Of a stretch of 64,000 nucleotides of DNA, positions 34,127 to 48,108 are shown in pieces. The notes under the pieces were generated by a model, which made no database searches, was not told the origin of the DNA, and saw nothing but the letters and a program-made list of their open reading frames with translations. Source of the DNA: Cyclospora cayetanensis. Lineage: Eukaryota; Apicomplexa; Conoidasida; Eucoccidiorida; Eimeriidae. A program made the position numbers and the translations under genes. The DNA is taken from assembly GCF_002999335.1 (NCBI RefSeq), contig NW_020312063.1, positions 59,357-123,356 on the forward strand, read 5' to 3'. The stretch's first letter is position 1, and each line of letters begins with the position of its first letter.

Positions 34127-37100
34127 CTTCTGAAAAAGAACATCACAACTCAAATACCCTTGAACTGAGTTGGTGTGCATGGCTTCAGTACGGGCGTTGT
34201 ACATGTTACCAAACCAAGCATTTCGCGCGAAGCACACGCCATTTGTGCTAAAAAGAACAGCGCAAATCCAGAAAATATGCGAGTGAGTGCTAAGAGAAAA
34301 AGCATACTGTATTCAGATTTTTGCGAACATCGAGAAGGGGAAGCTGGACAACGAAAATCTATCTAGAGCGAGCAGGTCCATAGATGCCATGTTGGCTCAA
34401 TGAAGAATACACAATGAGGAAAACGAAAATCGTTATTCTCAACACGAAAGCAGCAGAGCGAGATGATAGATAAGGGGCGTTAATTTCCTCCTCAAAAACG
34501 TGACTTCAATGCGTTCGCTGACAAGGCAGTGGCAGTGATAAAGCGTGTGCATGTGCGCGTCAGAACAATAATACGCCATCAATAAGCCATTTAATTGCGC
34601 TCAATCGCTCTATTTCATGTGATGAAGAGCCAAAAATGGTCAACTATGAAATGCTCAAAGTAGGCGTTTGCTTTCAGGTCAGGAAGGCGTAACAGTGGAA
34701 TCTCCCACACCTGAGCAGTCTGAACGATGGAAGGAAAAGAGAGGGCGTAGAAATAGGATCGGCAAAATATCTAAATCGCATACGCATCTAGATAATGTCT
34801 CTGATCAAAGCAACGAGCGTTTAACCATCTGCGCACCCCAGCAGCTGTCGAGTCAGGCACGTTGATGTTCGTTCACCCCTAAGCCCCGTAGCTCTCTGAG
34901 ACTTTCAGGCCAGAAATCGCCTGTATTTTACCGTTTAATTCCAAATATATTATAAATACCCGAATTTATTCTTAGAAAGGGTAGCACGTCCCCCAAATCT
35001 GCATCAAGCGAGCGCAGAAAAGACATACCACAATACGTCTCGGCAGAGGCATGGCGGTTAGTCCCTTTCCTGCCACTTCTAATTGCTGGCTTTGATTAAT
35101 TTTCTTGGCTTAGAAGGCTCACACATCGAATAAGCTGCTCCTTTTAGCTACTAGCCGGTTGTGGTGTGTTCATCAAGACCAGTTTCCTTTCGGCTTGTTA
35201 TGAGTAGTTATGGAGTCTCGAGAACCTGGTTATTCTGCCTGCAGCTGCACCTAACGTTCTTTTTAAAGCTATCCTCGATATTTTAGTGCGCCTTTGGCAC
35301 AATCACTTGCGACGCTCTGGGTAGGCTGTGGATGTGACACTTCTCGAAGTATCATGAGGGGGCTAGTACAGACCAAACTATCAAGAATGATGGATAAGCT
35401 GCATCTGGCTCCTCGGAGTCGTCTGTGTCCCCCCTTCGCCCAGGAGCCATAAGGCCCTAGGTTCGGGGAATAACAAAGATTCAGATAGCTGCATCCGGAG
35501 AATGTTCAAGTGTAACGGGTTGTGCTGCATGCACACTCTATTGCACTAGTCGCTCTTACGGAAAATAAACCAAGTAAAATCCAGTCGGTTCACCTGTTCG
35601 AACATGCTATTTATTGTAGAATACTGGTAGCTCGCTATGGTAGGCACAATTTTGTGTACTTGTGGACCATTGGCTATGTGTAAGTAGCGCGTGCAGCTAT
35701 GCGTACCCCGGCTGTCCCCCTTCTCTCAGTTCCGGAAGTCTGCAGGCCGTGCACAAGAGAATGGCAGAGGCCTTTTGATAAACATGCAGCAAATCTTCAA
35801 AAGGTTTGCATTGAGCCCCGGAGTTATGCGTCTCCCTAGAGAACTTTGCTGGAGAGTTGAAATATGTAGCACCCCATGGTTCGATGCAGTTGTTCCCCGC
35901 ACATCCGCTGGTTGAAGAGGTAATGGAATGTCAGTCTTCTGTACAACGCTTGTATGACTTGGATCAAGTCATTTGGTAACCCAGTAGGCTGATTTCCTCA
36001 AGCAACAAGTGCAGCGGGATGGGAGAGCGGAGAAAACTCCTGTAGATGAAAGTAGGTGGCACACATCTCTATAGCTCGTAAAGCGTCATGACTTGTGGTC
36101 CGAATTAACGCTTATGAAGACATCTGTGGGCTATGCAGACAAGAAAAGTATGGCGGTCGTGATGATGGGCAGGTACTCGAAAATTTTATTTGCCATTGGG
36201 GCATGTACACTGCATCGAAGCGTTTTGATGAAGGAAAACGAATGCTTCTTCTTGCAGTTCTAACTGGGGCTCTAGTCACATACGAGAGCTCGTCTGCATG
36301 CAGGGATAATTACAGTCCAAGCCTCAATACAAGCCTTGATTCCTCCCTTAATTTCAAAGTCAGCTCGACAGTACGCTATGGGAGAATCGAAAACTGAAGA
36401 AAGAGAATCTTCCAAAAATAAAGCTTTTCGTCGTAAAGGCCACAATGCGGACGAACAAATCATTTATTAGTGGTTGATATCACTTGCACACGCAGACTCA
36501 CTTCAGGTGGTCGTAGTTTGGGCAGCCACCGGGCAATTAGGGGACCAGCTGGCGGGTCCTCCGCAAGTGCTATATTACTCGAGGCTTCAAATGAAAAGGA
36601 AAGTGGACGCAGCCCCTTCGCCTTTGGCTGAAAGAGAAGAGCCAGGCCGGGGTTTAGAATCTTTAGATTTCGAGGCTGTGTCAACCGTCCCCACCTACCA
36701 GTTTTTGGTAAACGGGCAAAGGAATTCAGAAGAGACCCAAGTTCCTTAGTAGCCCTAGAGAGGCTCACAGCAACGTATCTGCTTTTATTGTAAGAAATTG
36801 CCTCACATCGTCCGAATGTGCTTCCACACGTAGAAATCCCAAGCATCTTGGTGATAAGATTTAGTGCAGCAAACGCGACTCCGTGGCAAGCAAACCAGGC
36901 GCATTGGTTAACTAGCGAGCCCCCTAAGCAGGCTGCGGCACAGAGAAGGGGCTTAAGAAGATGGAGCCGCACCTGGAGACCCACCAGGGTCTATTCTGCG
37001 CTGATACAAGTTCACGCTGGTGGTTGAAAAAGTTTTAGCCTTACTTGACACTAGCCACCAAGTGAGTCTGCCACTTGAGGAGACGGCGAAGATGTCCAAA

Positions 37101-40100
37101 GCGCCTGTTCCCTCGTGAGCGCGTAGTCCCTAGGACGCAGCCATGTTGACGGTCGCAGAACGCAAGGGTGAAAGGCAACGGCAGTCAAATGCAACATCAA
37201 ATTGGAATTGGGTTTACCAGCTTGGTCCATGAATCCATTATGAGAAAAGGCTATGGGCTGTAGATGGGGTGTGAAACATGTTGGCATTATTTGTATGGGG
37301 GTCATTGTACTGTCCACATCGACCATCAGTCGTTAGTGTACCTTACTAATAGCTTTCAAACTTTTAATAATTCTGAATATGTTTGATGGTTTGGCAGTCC
37401 CTGCAGTACGCCGCTAGAATGAAGTTTATTGCGAGTACCACGTGCTCGCCATTACTATTGTGCTGCACAACCCGCCTTGTCTATGACCTTCTACGATTTC
37501 TCTCAAAATCGCGTGAGTCTTCTGCTTTCGACGCTCATGAATGCGCGACTATCCCCAATACCAGAATAGCAAATAGGTGAAGCATTGGCTTTTTGTGGAT
37601 GACCTGTTCTTTGAAAAACAAAGCGGGTGCTCCGTCACGTGTACATACTGACTTCGTTCGGCGATATTTTCGTGTGAAAGGCACATTTTCCTGTCCTTTC
37701 AGGCTATGAGGGATTCACCCCATAGTGGGGAAACCCTAACAGTACTTCTGGTGGAATAGAAGGCGTCCCGCGGTAAACGAATATGCACTGTGATCCCCGG
37801 ACCATCAGAAGCTGAAGCCCCAAATTTCTCCTAAGCCCGGTCTTTTGCAAAGAAGTTCATTTCTCAGGTGAATTTGAAACGATCTGACTATGACAGTTAT
37901 TCCTGTACTGCCCAGGAGCATGGGTTGGAATGGCGTATGCGCGGTCGTCGACAGGGTCAGAAAATATTACCACTTCATCCCTTGCTCTAGCTTTGTACCC
38001 GCTCAACAGGTCGCCCAATCATAAACTCAAATCTAGCTGCTTCGAGGACTCCTGCAATACCATTGCAGACAGGAATTCGAAGCTCGTGAGTGCTTAGTGG
38101 CATGCTTAGTGACTCACCTCCACATTGGCCGAATATGACCACTGCGAACCACCCTGAGGCAGCTGAAAAGACAGAGCGAACCAACCGCACTCTTCTGCAG
38201 CATTTGCGGCTCTGTGCTCACAAAATCTGTATGGTTGGCTTAGGTTTCTCTCTTTCGGTAAGTGGGGTCATGATATACCAGTAGAGTTTTTTACCCATTG
38301 TTCTTTCGCACCCCTAGTCTGCACTGAGGAGCTCCTTTCCGACCATGGCTTTGACCTGTTGGCCTACGGTCAGGAGCTGCCCTTATCAGCGGAGGGATTC
38401 AGATAAGAGCTGGCTAATGCACGCAAATGTACGGCTAAATTATGGTCATTGACGCCCGAGCGTGTGTTTGGACAGTAGAGATTTGGCCCTAAATGATTGA
38501 TGGGTTCTAAGAGGTGCTGTAGAAAGTGACTAGACGGAATTTGCCGCCCGATGGCTAGGGCTGATTGTCATCCTCCTACGACTCAATGCTTGTTCATTTT
38601 CTATCTACTTTGAGGTCCTTATTTTTGTCAGCGTGCGTGCTCTCAACACTCTGTTTGGTGCACAAACACTCTCACTTTGTTGTCTCTACATGTTTCTTCA
38701 TGCCTCTTTCGGGGCTTTCGAAATCGACTCTGCTGCATGCATCTGCTATCTCATGCAGAGATTGTTCTCTAGGGGAAGGAGGTACTGCTAAAATAGTGTG
38801 TATTTTGATATCTATCTCACACTGTGCCCGTCCTCGGTTTTCGTAGTGTGAAGAGGCCCACACAAATGAGCTTCCAGCGTCATCCAGCTAACGCGTCGCC
38901 GTGCTTGTGCAAATTTGATCTTTTGGTTGTTGGTAAGCGTGCTTCTCTCTAAGCGTCTCAAGTATATATCACTTACGCGATAAATGCCCACTTTACTTTT
39001 CTTGTTCGCACTGTTTTCGCGTTCCTGCCTGCCCAGAAGTGGTGATAAGGAGGGGCTCTGCACTGTCGTGCACGCAGTTGTTTTCGATGTACAGACACGG
39101 GCCAAGAAGGTGTGTGCGAAGAGACGATGTCGCGAGCAACGCTAGACTTCTACACTTTTCACTACACCAGTTGTAGGTACTCCGATATACTAAAGAATCG
39201 ACTAGTCAATTTGCTGTACGTATATTTTGTTTATTGCAGAGCAGATTACACTTTTGTCTGTTAGTGGGCTAGTTGCTTTGGGCAACTAGATGTGAATCCT
39301 TAGAGTGTGTAACGTGTGCAACTGTGCTCACCTTAGCTGCGCTTTTCCTCGTTAGTTGGGGACTCTGCGGGAGCGCAGGCAGGGAAAGGGGGGGAATCTT
39401 TTTCGAAAACATTCAATTACTGTGTATCAAACTGGTATTTTGGGCATGCCCCTGCCGGCCTGCGTCCCTTAGAGTTCTCAACATAAGGTGGGAATGACAG
39501 ATGTAATGCGCGTAGCTGTATCCCTTACGCACACCGAGGATTCACAGCTAGGTGCACTACGCATCTAGCGCAAACGCATACAAATGTTGCGACTTGATGT
39601 ATCAAGCAACGCTACTCCGCAATGAACAAGGTATACGAACAGCCAAACCAATGGTCAACCCTTTACTTATTTCTAGTAACATCAAACCAGTATGATAAGT
39701 GTTGTCGTTTGTAGCTTCGCCCGCTACGCGGCGTGTGCAGACTGCCTTACTCTCATCTCAGTTCCACTGGCCCAGCCTCGAAAGTGGCTTAAAATTACGG
39801 CGCAGCGAAAGAACGCGAGTACCTATGGCGTGAAGCCTAAAACTCTCTATTCATAGTGTAAGGCTCACACAAGCAGCCAGACAAGCAGCCTGTCTAGAGA
39901 GACGCGAATTCAGATTATCTGTAAGGGTTCAACAGTAGATGTTCAGGGTTCGAGTGACGTTCCTGCGCGGTGAATCTGGGACATGCAAACACGAAAATCG
40001 CAGCATTCGGCAGTTGACTGAAGATCGGTCAAATGAAATTCAATCGGATAGCGCCGTCGTTGCTGATGTTGCAAAATGGCTGTTCGTCTGGTTTTTTTCT

Positions 40101-40608
40101 TGGGCGCTCCGGCGACAGTTCCCGCTTGTCAGCGTGTTTTGGCTCCTGTTCTTGCTTTGTCTGATGGCACTGCTGCTGTCTTTTTTCCGCTTGCGCTGCT
40201 GCTTTGCCTGCTACTGAATTCGGGCTCCCTGCTGTCTGCGCTTCTGCAGTTTTTCTCCTGCCTTTCACTTGAACACAGTGTCTTAGAGCACCGACTCCCA
40301 GTTGTTAGACTCTAAAGGAACCCCTTGTAACCGGCGGAAGGCCTCTTCATCACATCTGAATCATCAAAGGGAGCGAGTCGAGCAATAGCGTCGGCATGCA
40401 ACAGACAGCCCCTAGAGTCCCGGTAGATCTCTCCTGGTTTTTGCCCGCTCCGCCGCTATTCACGGTTTTATTTTTAAAATAGAAACTAGAGCTCTTCTTG
40501 TAAGTCAAGAGGATTCGAAGGCGTGAGACGGGGTGAGAGCCTGCAAAAGTGTGCAGAGCCGCGTAGGACGTTTTACCAAACACCCCGAAGCGGCCCTCCA
40601 CAAAAAAA
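34127..40608. other. Repeat-poor stretch, no gene recognised
   Basis: About 6.5 kb of AT-richer DNA without microsatellites. Frames are short; the longest, 36460-36984 on - (174 codons), has no motif I recognise. One copy of a dispersed repeat lies at about 39500-39665. No RNA fold was noticed. Confidence 0.5.
39500..39665. repeat. Dispersed degenerate repeat, copy 1
   Basis: The segment containing GTATCAAGCAACGCTACTCC and TATACGAACAGCCAAACCAA resembles 48380-48555, where the same order reads GTATCGAGCGAACGCTACTC and TATACGGACAGACAAACCAA. An upstream GCGTAGCTG/ACGTAGCTG match is also shared. No open frame or terminal repeats are visible. Confidence 0.6.
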
Positions 40609-43099
40609 ATGGCATCAGACCACAGCCAGCAAGACCTCTCAGGGGAAGAAGAAGAGAAGCAAGAGGAGTTGCAGCTACCTAGCAGTGAGTACCTTTTCTA
40701 GACAGTTATTCAGATCGTATATCCGTGTCGAGCAGCGAAGCAACAGTAACGGCAATAGACGCAACAGTACCAGCCGCAGCAGCAGCGTTTCCAGGAGGCT
40801 GTTTCTGAGCCGCTCGCTGCTGAGGCGGAGCCTCACGTGGGCTTATTTCCTAGAGCCTCTCAGGGGACCCTCTGTCTGTTGTGACAGCGCCTCCCATTTT
40901 GTCGTCTTTTTCCCCATTCTGTGGGAACCTGTGTGTGTGCCGCTTCTCTCCCCCTCGGCATCTGCCGTAGGGTATGCAGTTAGCCTGTCTGTATTCGGCG
41001 TCCAGCGCGTCTGTCTGCGGCACCCCTATCTTTTGTCGCATTCGCGTCCCTGTTTGCCCCTTTGTTTCTTCAGGAAAATGTTCGAATTTATACAGCGAGG
41101 CTGAACTTTCCAAAAACCTCTCGGAATTCATCACCGATGTAAGGCTCCAGACAGACGCACAAAACTCACAAGACACCGTGCAAAGAAACAAGAAGCGTGG
41201 GGGCATCCCTCAGGCCCCCAAGAAAAAACCCTCAGCAACGAGGCTTCCAGAACCGTTTCTCTCTTTCTCAGACAGCCACTGCTCCTTCTTTGCCTCTTAA
41301 GACTCTCGTGCTTTGCCGCTAAGGGTTCCCCTGTGTGCTGCAGCTCTCTTTAAAACAGCCTTCCTCTTCTGGCAACCCGGAGCATCCTCCCTTACCCCTT
41401 CGCTCTCTCTCTCTCTCTGTCTCTGTGCCTGTTTATCTGTCTGTCTGCCTGCCTGCTTGCCTCCCTCCCTCGTTCTATATACACATATATATGTGTGTGT
41501 CTGTATGTCTCTCTGTCCCTCCGTCTCTCAGTCCCTCGCCTCAGCATCTGCCTGGCGAATACATTGCTTCGTTGGGATTTCCTGCTGGTTCAGCTTTTAG
41601 TGTCGACATTTCTGCCTTCGTGCTGCTGTGCCTCAGACTGCCTGCCAGAGCAGCTACTTCCGTTCAGACCAGTTCTTTTCAAACTTGCGAATTGGGCTTT
41701 CTCTCGGTGCATGCGCTGTCGGAGGTTTTGCTTCAATCTTCCTTCCGTATCCGGAGTCGAAGAGCTCTCTCTTCTTAGCCATAGTAAACAGACATCCCCT
41801 AGTGGCTGCAACGGAGAGCACGAGCAGTTTCTTAAGAGGCTGACCAAAAAAAACGTCTCGAGCCAGGCGCTGCTGAAGCCGACGCCTTCTAGTGTCTACT
41901 TCTTCCCTGCCCTCCGCCGTTCTGCCCACCTTGCAAAGGCGGCAGAGCCAGGGAGGGAACAATAGCTGAGAGGGAGTGGGAGTAGAGGCACTCGAATGCC
42001 AGGGAGAGCGAGGGGGGCCTTATGCGATGTGCTGTGGGCATGCTTTTGCGCGCAGTGCGTCTTCTTTGCCCTTATGCTGGTGCTCTTTCTCTTGGATCTT
42101 CTCGTCATGCAAGGCGCCGCCTCCTGTGTTAGAGACGAAGATGTACGAGGCACCTCCCGCTGCACGCAGCCTCTAGCATTCTCCGCTGTCTTTGCCGCCG
42201 CTTGGCCATCAGTATAGCTCCTCTGCCAATTGCGTTTTCGTGCGCTGCCTCGATTGCGTCTAGCCAGTTTTCATGCTGAGGGCTTCACGTGATCGTGCCT
42301 CTGCTACTGCTGCTGCTCCTGCTGCAACTGTGGTGGAGGCTGTTGCCGCTATGTATCCATATCTATGTATCTATATAGCAGTGTTTCTACAGCGTCACTT
42401 CTTTCCTGCATGCCGCGCTTGTACCTGTGCATTTGCCTCTATAGACACACACAACACCCGAGGGATATCAATACAACCACACGCTTTTTGAGACTTGCTG
42501 GCTTTCGCGTTTTGGTGCAGGGCCGCCCTGTTTTTATAGACATTGGGATTGACACAAAAGAAGCAGCCGCAGTTGTAGCTCTGAGGCGTGAAAAACAGAT
42601 CCTTTCCCGTTCTATCCCTTTGGGCGACTGCTTTGACTCCGAAGGGTGAGTGGCGTTGTCTGTTTCCTCGTGCTTTTTAGCCCCTTCTGCTCCTCTTTTT
42701 TCTTCGCTCCTTTTCCATCTTTCATTTCCTTCCCTGTGCAGCGTCGTCGTGTGCATCCATTTCCAGCAAGAGCCGCCCGCCTTCTTCCCAGTGTATGCGG
42801 CCTTAACGCGGATTCTTCCGCTTGCCTCAGAGTCTACGTGCCTCGTGCGGTTCACACAATGTGCGCCGCGCATGTGTTTTTTCGCCTCTGCCTCTCTGAA
42901 GCTGGTGTCTAACGAGCTGATGTGATGCGTTTCTTTTTCACGTGCCTGTGGGTGTACTTGGGGTCACGCACGCGCGACTCTTTTTCTGCGTAGGTACTTG
43001 CTGACGGATAACGTATCTGCTGCACTTCAGCAGCTGATGGCGGAATTCGCATCTGGGGAAACGGACGAAAGGAAAGCCCTCATAAAGAAGAAGAAATGA
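40609..43099 (+). CDS. SPCS2: Signal peptidase complex subunit 2 (SPC25/SPCS2)
   Basis: Six exons with matching phases: 40609-40684, 41074-41138, 41637-41783, 42056-42142, 42521-42645, 42994-43099, giving 201 residues. Family order is clear: acidic N terminus, DQFFSNLRIGLSLGACAVGG (first membrane segment) running into the conserved LPYPESK, a second hydrophobic segment VFFALMLVLFLLDLL, then a cytosolic tail with RSIPLGDCFDSEG and YLLTDNVSAALQQLMAEF, and a Lys-rich end. SPC25 is a two-pass ER membrane protein that helps link the signal peptidase to the translocon; it is not catalytic. The start lies in a good A-rich context. Introns hold CT-rich tracts around 41400-41530. Confidence 0.9.
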
Positions 43100-44443
43100 G
43101 AGAGGCAACCTCGAGTTACCAGCGCCTGTGCAAAAAAGGCATGCCCCTTTTCGCAACAGCCCCCTCCTGTGCCGGCTGCACTACGCGGAAATTCCTCAGA
43201 AACAACACCAAAGCCCTCGATAGCGATAAAAAACGGGGGTAGGAGAGACCACCACGGAGCACACTACGGAGGACGAATGGCTTAATACGAAGAGCTGCGT
43301 GCAAAGGCCGCCTTTGGCGGACCCTTGCTGTTGCTCTCTCTCTCTCTCGCTGTGTAAACTACGGCGATTGGGAGGCTCATTTGGGGCGGATTTCTGCCTA
43401 CTTTGTCTCCGTGCCATGAGTTTTCGGCTTTGTTTCACAGCTTGTTTTGCCTATGTGCTGGGTACTCAAGCACTAGGGGCACCCTGCGCATATGCCGCAA
43501 GCTTACGGACGAGGCAGAAAGGGTGATATGCCTCTAGTTGAGGGGCTGTGTTCTCCACGCAGAGCGCCTTCTTCTACACTGGGGCGCCTTACTCTCGGTA
43601 TTTGCGTGGTCACGGGGGAGGGAAAGGGGTGGAAGAGGCATTCTGCAGTGCCCGGGTGTGGCGGGGAGGCTGGCGAACTGGGAGTAGAACTAGGGGAAGG
43701 AGCACAACAGCTGGCTACGAATAGGAGTTAATCTAAGGTTTAGATGTTTTAAAGGATGTCCCAGCTGAGTTAGGGGGAGGCTGTGGTTGCAGACAACGAC
43801 GAACGCGCTTGCCACGAGTTTGTATGACTTCACGGGTATGGGGAACGTCCCCCGGGGTGCGCAAGGCTTTGAAACAAGAAGGCGGCAATGGCCATATTGG
43901 CTTCCAGGAGGCATGGTAGTGCGAAAGACCTTTTATTTCTGCTTGAATAATTTATTTTCGATCCAGAGTTCTTTGCAGTGGTCTCCCCGGGCACTGCCTT
44001 GTGTGACCGCGGCGCCTCCGATTGCCTGGTCCCACAACCACAAGCGCAGAGTGCGAGAACTCCCCATTTGCTGTTTCTAACATTTCCTTTAAATTCTTTG
44101 ACCCAGCGTTTCATCTTTTTCAGCCGGAAACTGCAGCTCGAGACCACCGATGCCTTTGTTTCGGCTCCTTACAAGTCTGAAGTTCGCACAGCCAGTGCTT
44201 CATGCAACCCGAAAGGTACTGCGTTCCACGCAGATCGATGACTCCCATGCACACACAGGCGGTAATTTTCTCTCCAATTTCAATAACTTAAGGGGAGTAG
44301 GGCCGGCATTATTTCTTCGGTGCCGAGGAATCCGGCGAATGGCCTCAGACACCCTCGCCTGATGATTTTGCATGGCTTCGAGTTGAATGCAGAGTGTCTG
44401 CTTCAGACGCTGATAGAGACTTCAGGCTCGGCCTGAGAAGCAG
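43100..44443. other. Spacer with a possible small secreted-protein gene
   Basis: A + strand frame from ATG 43415 encodes a signal-peptide-like start, MSFRLCFTACFAYVLGTQAL, ending at a stop at 43525, close to a GTGATA donor-like site. Downstream + strand segments with acceptor-like starts could be further exons: SLYDFTGMGNVPRGAQ near 43815, VSPGTALCDRGASDCLVPQP near 43982 and TTDAFVSAPYKSEVRTASAS near 44140. Phases could not be reconciled. This is a candidate only. Confidence 0.25.
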
Positions 44444-47400
44444 ATGATGGCCACTCCAAAAGGGGCGCTAAAAGGACTATTCACCGATGCTCGCCCCAAT
44501 GCGGCAGGAGAGACTCCCCAAGGGTCCCTCGGTCGAGTGCTGGTACTTGGTGGCAGCGGATTCATTGGAATTGGTACGACAAGTAAGCGAGGCATCAAAA
44601 ACGTCAGCAGGTATAGCAGCTCCTGCAATTCCCGTTTTTCTGATCGTCGAGCACTGTCGGCGCCAGCAGCACGACTGTTGAACGCGCTGTATGGACTAGG
44701 GCCGTCTTCCCTTCCTCTGTCCCCCACTCTTTCTACCCCGCACCGCCGGCAGCTATACCGAGACACTTGCAAAAGGAGGCAGAAACGTGCAGCTGAAGAG
44801 CTGCTTGGTCCTCTCTTTGTGCAGTGTGAGTGCGGCCCCCCTCCCCGCACAGCCTGCTGTAACTCATCGTTTTATTCTTCCGGATTGTGCGTCTTTTGAT
44901 TCAGTGGCACTTCTGAATGCCGGTTACGCAGTGACCCTCGTCAACAGAGGCCGCGTCTACTGGCAGAAAGACATGAGTACGACTGCTTGCAGAGGGAGCA
45001 GAGCAGTGAGCCTAGCGGCTTTGCAGCTAATTCCCCTTCCACTGGGCCCCACCTGCCTCTGCGTCTTGCATTACTTCAGGTTCTCTTCCTGGTGTTTCTC
45101 ATGTAAAGGCCGACCGAGAAAATTCGAAGGCCTTTGCCGAGGCCCTCAGAGAAGTAACAGGCTCGCGCGTAAGGGGAACGGCGAAGGTAGAGAATGGGCA
45201 AAGAAAGCGGGTGCCTCTCCATAGGCCCTCCTGTACTGGAGAGGCTATTGAGGCTTCTACGATAGCCATGGCTTGCAACTTGTTGCTCTCTGCAGCCATG
45301 GGTGGGAGTCGTGGACTTTTCGGCGTATAAGCCAAGACATGTGGAGGTGAGCCGTCCGTCTTTGATTAATGAGGCTTTTACTCCACCGCCTTCTAAAAGG
45401 TTTTTCGTGCCGTCAGCGGTAGGCGCTGCTTAAGACGTATACATGGACTCCTTAGGGCTGCACTCTGCTCCCCACAGGCGGCCCTCGAGGGCCTAGGCTC
45501 ACATTTTGGCATTTACATCTATATTTCCACCGACAGTGTCTACGAAGTCTCAGACAAAGCTGCGTGAGTTGTTCGGGAGAAGGGCTGCACCGTCCCAGAA
45601 GGACAGCCATTAGCTGGCCCTCTCTTAGTGAAGGCGCCTCTAGAGGCTCGTGGATAAAGCGTAACGAAGATCTAGAAGAACGGGGGGGTAGGGGGGATGG
45701 TGAGGGGAAGGCATATGCTGTGTGTCTATCGGCCCCTCAAGTTTAGGTGTTAAAAGGGGGAGGGCAGGAAGGATGAGAGGCGCTCGCAGAGAGGCTGTTT
45801 TCTTTGCCATGTTACTGCAGCTGGGAGAAGGCGGAAGCGGTCCTCGAGGAATTTGCGCAACGGCCTGCAGACGCAGCACGGGCAGATATACTCGCGAGAA
45901 TGGACAGATATGGACACGTACGAGCAGAGATTTCCACCCCTCATGGATTACACGCACTCAACGAATCCTTAAGAGACAGGGTCACCAGAGGGTCCTAAGA
46001 GAGCGTAACAGCCGACGCGTACAAAGGATATGAAGGGCCAAGGAAAGAGTAAATAGAGGCAAATCAATTTGCTATAGGCGCCCAGGCTGTGGTGTCATTC
46101 AGAAGAAGTTCCTTTGTGAAGATCACCTGAAGGCATTTGCAGTGGGGAGCGGGCGCCAATGTGTTGCCCTTCGTCTCGCAGATGTTATAGGTAGGCAGGC
46201 AGAGAAAGGGACGCCGTGATAGTGTATTGTGCTGTCGTGCTGCTATACTCTCCGGGCCTCTCTGTGCAGCTAAGCTGCTGCACTGTGCAGCTTGCAGATA
46301 GCGGATGACCTCATTTGGTATGGGCTAAATGTTTCTCTGCAGCAATGTGTCTATACATGAGAATGCTGCATCTCTAAAGTGGCGAATAATGAATCTGGCC
46401 CCTCTTTTCGTCTTGGGTGGGGTCATCGCTTCCCTCGTAAGCCTGCGTCTTGTATTTTCTTTCCTAAGGCCCGTACGACGACACTCACCGCCTGTGGGCG
46501 TACTGGTGGTAAGTGGTTCATTTGACACTGGAAGCCGGCTGCATCCTGTTCGCACACTCCCTCAAGTATCTTTTGTTGCAGTATAAGACGGGCTGAGGAT
46601 TTAGCGTTTGGGGTCCGAGGCTTCTGCGCAGGTGGTGCAAGTACAGCGGCGTCTCCCCGATCCTTGTGGTGAGCCCTATGGATGATGCTGCCATTGCTGT
46701 TACTTTCGATTACTCTTACCGTTGCTGTTGCTGCTGCCATTGCTGGCACTACTGCTATTTTTGAAAGTCTGTGATGCGTTGCACCATTGCAGCCCGAGGG
46801 AGGAGATTCTCAACCCTTGAACTTCACCTTCAGTGCCGATGTGGCAGATGTAGTTACTCTCCTCATGCAGCAATCACACGAACACCCGCTCATAGGCGCT
46901 AAAGACGAATGTTTTACGGCATTCAATATAGTGAGAAGCCACCGGTTGTCTTATATGATTCGTTAGGCTCCCCCACCGATAATTCCTCTGCCATCCTCCC
47001 TCCTACTGGCTCACTCCAGCCAGCGGCACCTGATGTATTGTCTTCATCCTTCCGTTAGTCATCATCATCTTTCATTATGTTGTTCTTTACCAGCACCCGT
47101 TTCTATCTGTTGCTATGCCCTGGTCGGTGTGTCTACAGGCATGCGAAGAGACCCTCACTCTCATCGAGCTGCTGGTCAGACAGAAGCGGGACACAGGAAG
47201 AACAGCTTGCATAATAAAGAGGAAACAGGATGTAGCAGAGTGATGGGCAACTACTAGAGGCAGAGCCTTCCCCTTAGGCTGGCGTACCTAGATACTTTAT
47301 GGGAAGGATCAAAAGCGCTGCTCTTCACATAGAACACACTGCCTTCCCCTTGCAGGTTTTACACTTTGTGCCTTAGTGCCTTGCTTCTTCTGGCAGACGT

Positions 47401-48108
47401 GCTGTGGGTGGGAGTGTGTTTTTCTGGGTCGCTGCAGCGCCTGGTGGACTCGATCTCAAACTTCAGTTCCGACGAAAATTTAAAAATTTTTGTGTCCAAA
47501 GATCATATGAAGTTCCCCTCGTTTCTGCCCAGTGTATGCAGGGAAACCCCTCTCTCTATGCGGCGCGCAAGAGAGAAACTTGGTTGGGTTCCCTCTCCCC
47601 TGGTAAGGAATAGGAACTGCAGAGGTCATGAACGTCCACCATTTGTGCTTCCCCCCGGCCTCTCCTTTTTGCGGCTACTGGTTGGCGCTACTTCAACCCC
47701 AATATTTTCACGAGTCTCCTGTTGCTCTTGGTCTTTTGTCGAGGGTTGCGCTGCTGCTGCAGCGCAATGCTCTTGAGGCGACTTGTGCCTGGCTACAAAC
47801 AGCAGTCGCTGCTTACCCGGGTATGCCTCCTCTTGTCGTTTGACCCTTCCGAAAGACCATCCCTCTACGCTTCCATGAGCAGCGTGCCCAAAACAGGGCA
47901 TAAGAGGCTCAAAACAGGACTGAAAGGCGCAAGAGCCGATGATTGTGGGGTGATGTGGCTGTGTTCAGACCAGGCGAGGGCTGCACTAAAGAAACTACCT
48001 AAATCGATTCGCATGGAGGCACGCCGGACCCTTCAATCTCACAGCGAAAGCAGTAGAAGTGAAAGCAGTAGCAGTAGCAGCAGCAGTAGTGAAGAGAGCT
48101 CTACTTAG
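44444..48108 (+). CDS. NAD-dependent epimerase/dehydratase-like protein (extended SDR)
   Basis: Exons: 44444-44582, 44905-44976, 45080-45168, 45296-45346, 45478-45563, 45821-45917, 46103-46190, 46469-46508, 46793-46930, about 47132-47230, about 47450-47602, about 47761-47821, with a Ser-rich end possibly reaching 48108. The N terminus has the Rossmann dinucleotide motif VLVLGGSGFIGIG followed by NAGYAVTLVNRGRVYW; then VGVVDFSAYKPRHVE, YIYISTDSVYEVSD, the catalytic YGHKK (Tyr-x-x-x-Lys), VALRLADVIGPYDDTHRLW and a closing LGWVP. This matches the atypical SDR group that includes chloroplast CSP41-like proteins. The substrate is unknown. The link from 46508 to 46793 does not keep phase, so a short exon is probably missing. 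Two ATG codons start the frame. Confidence 0.85.
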
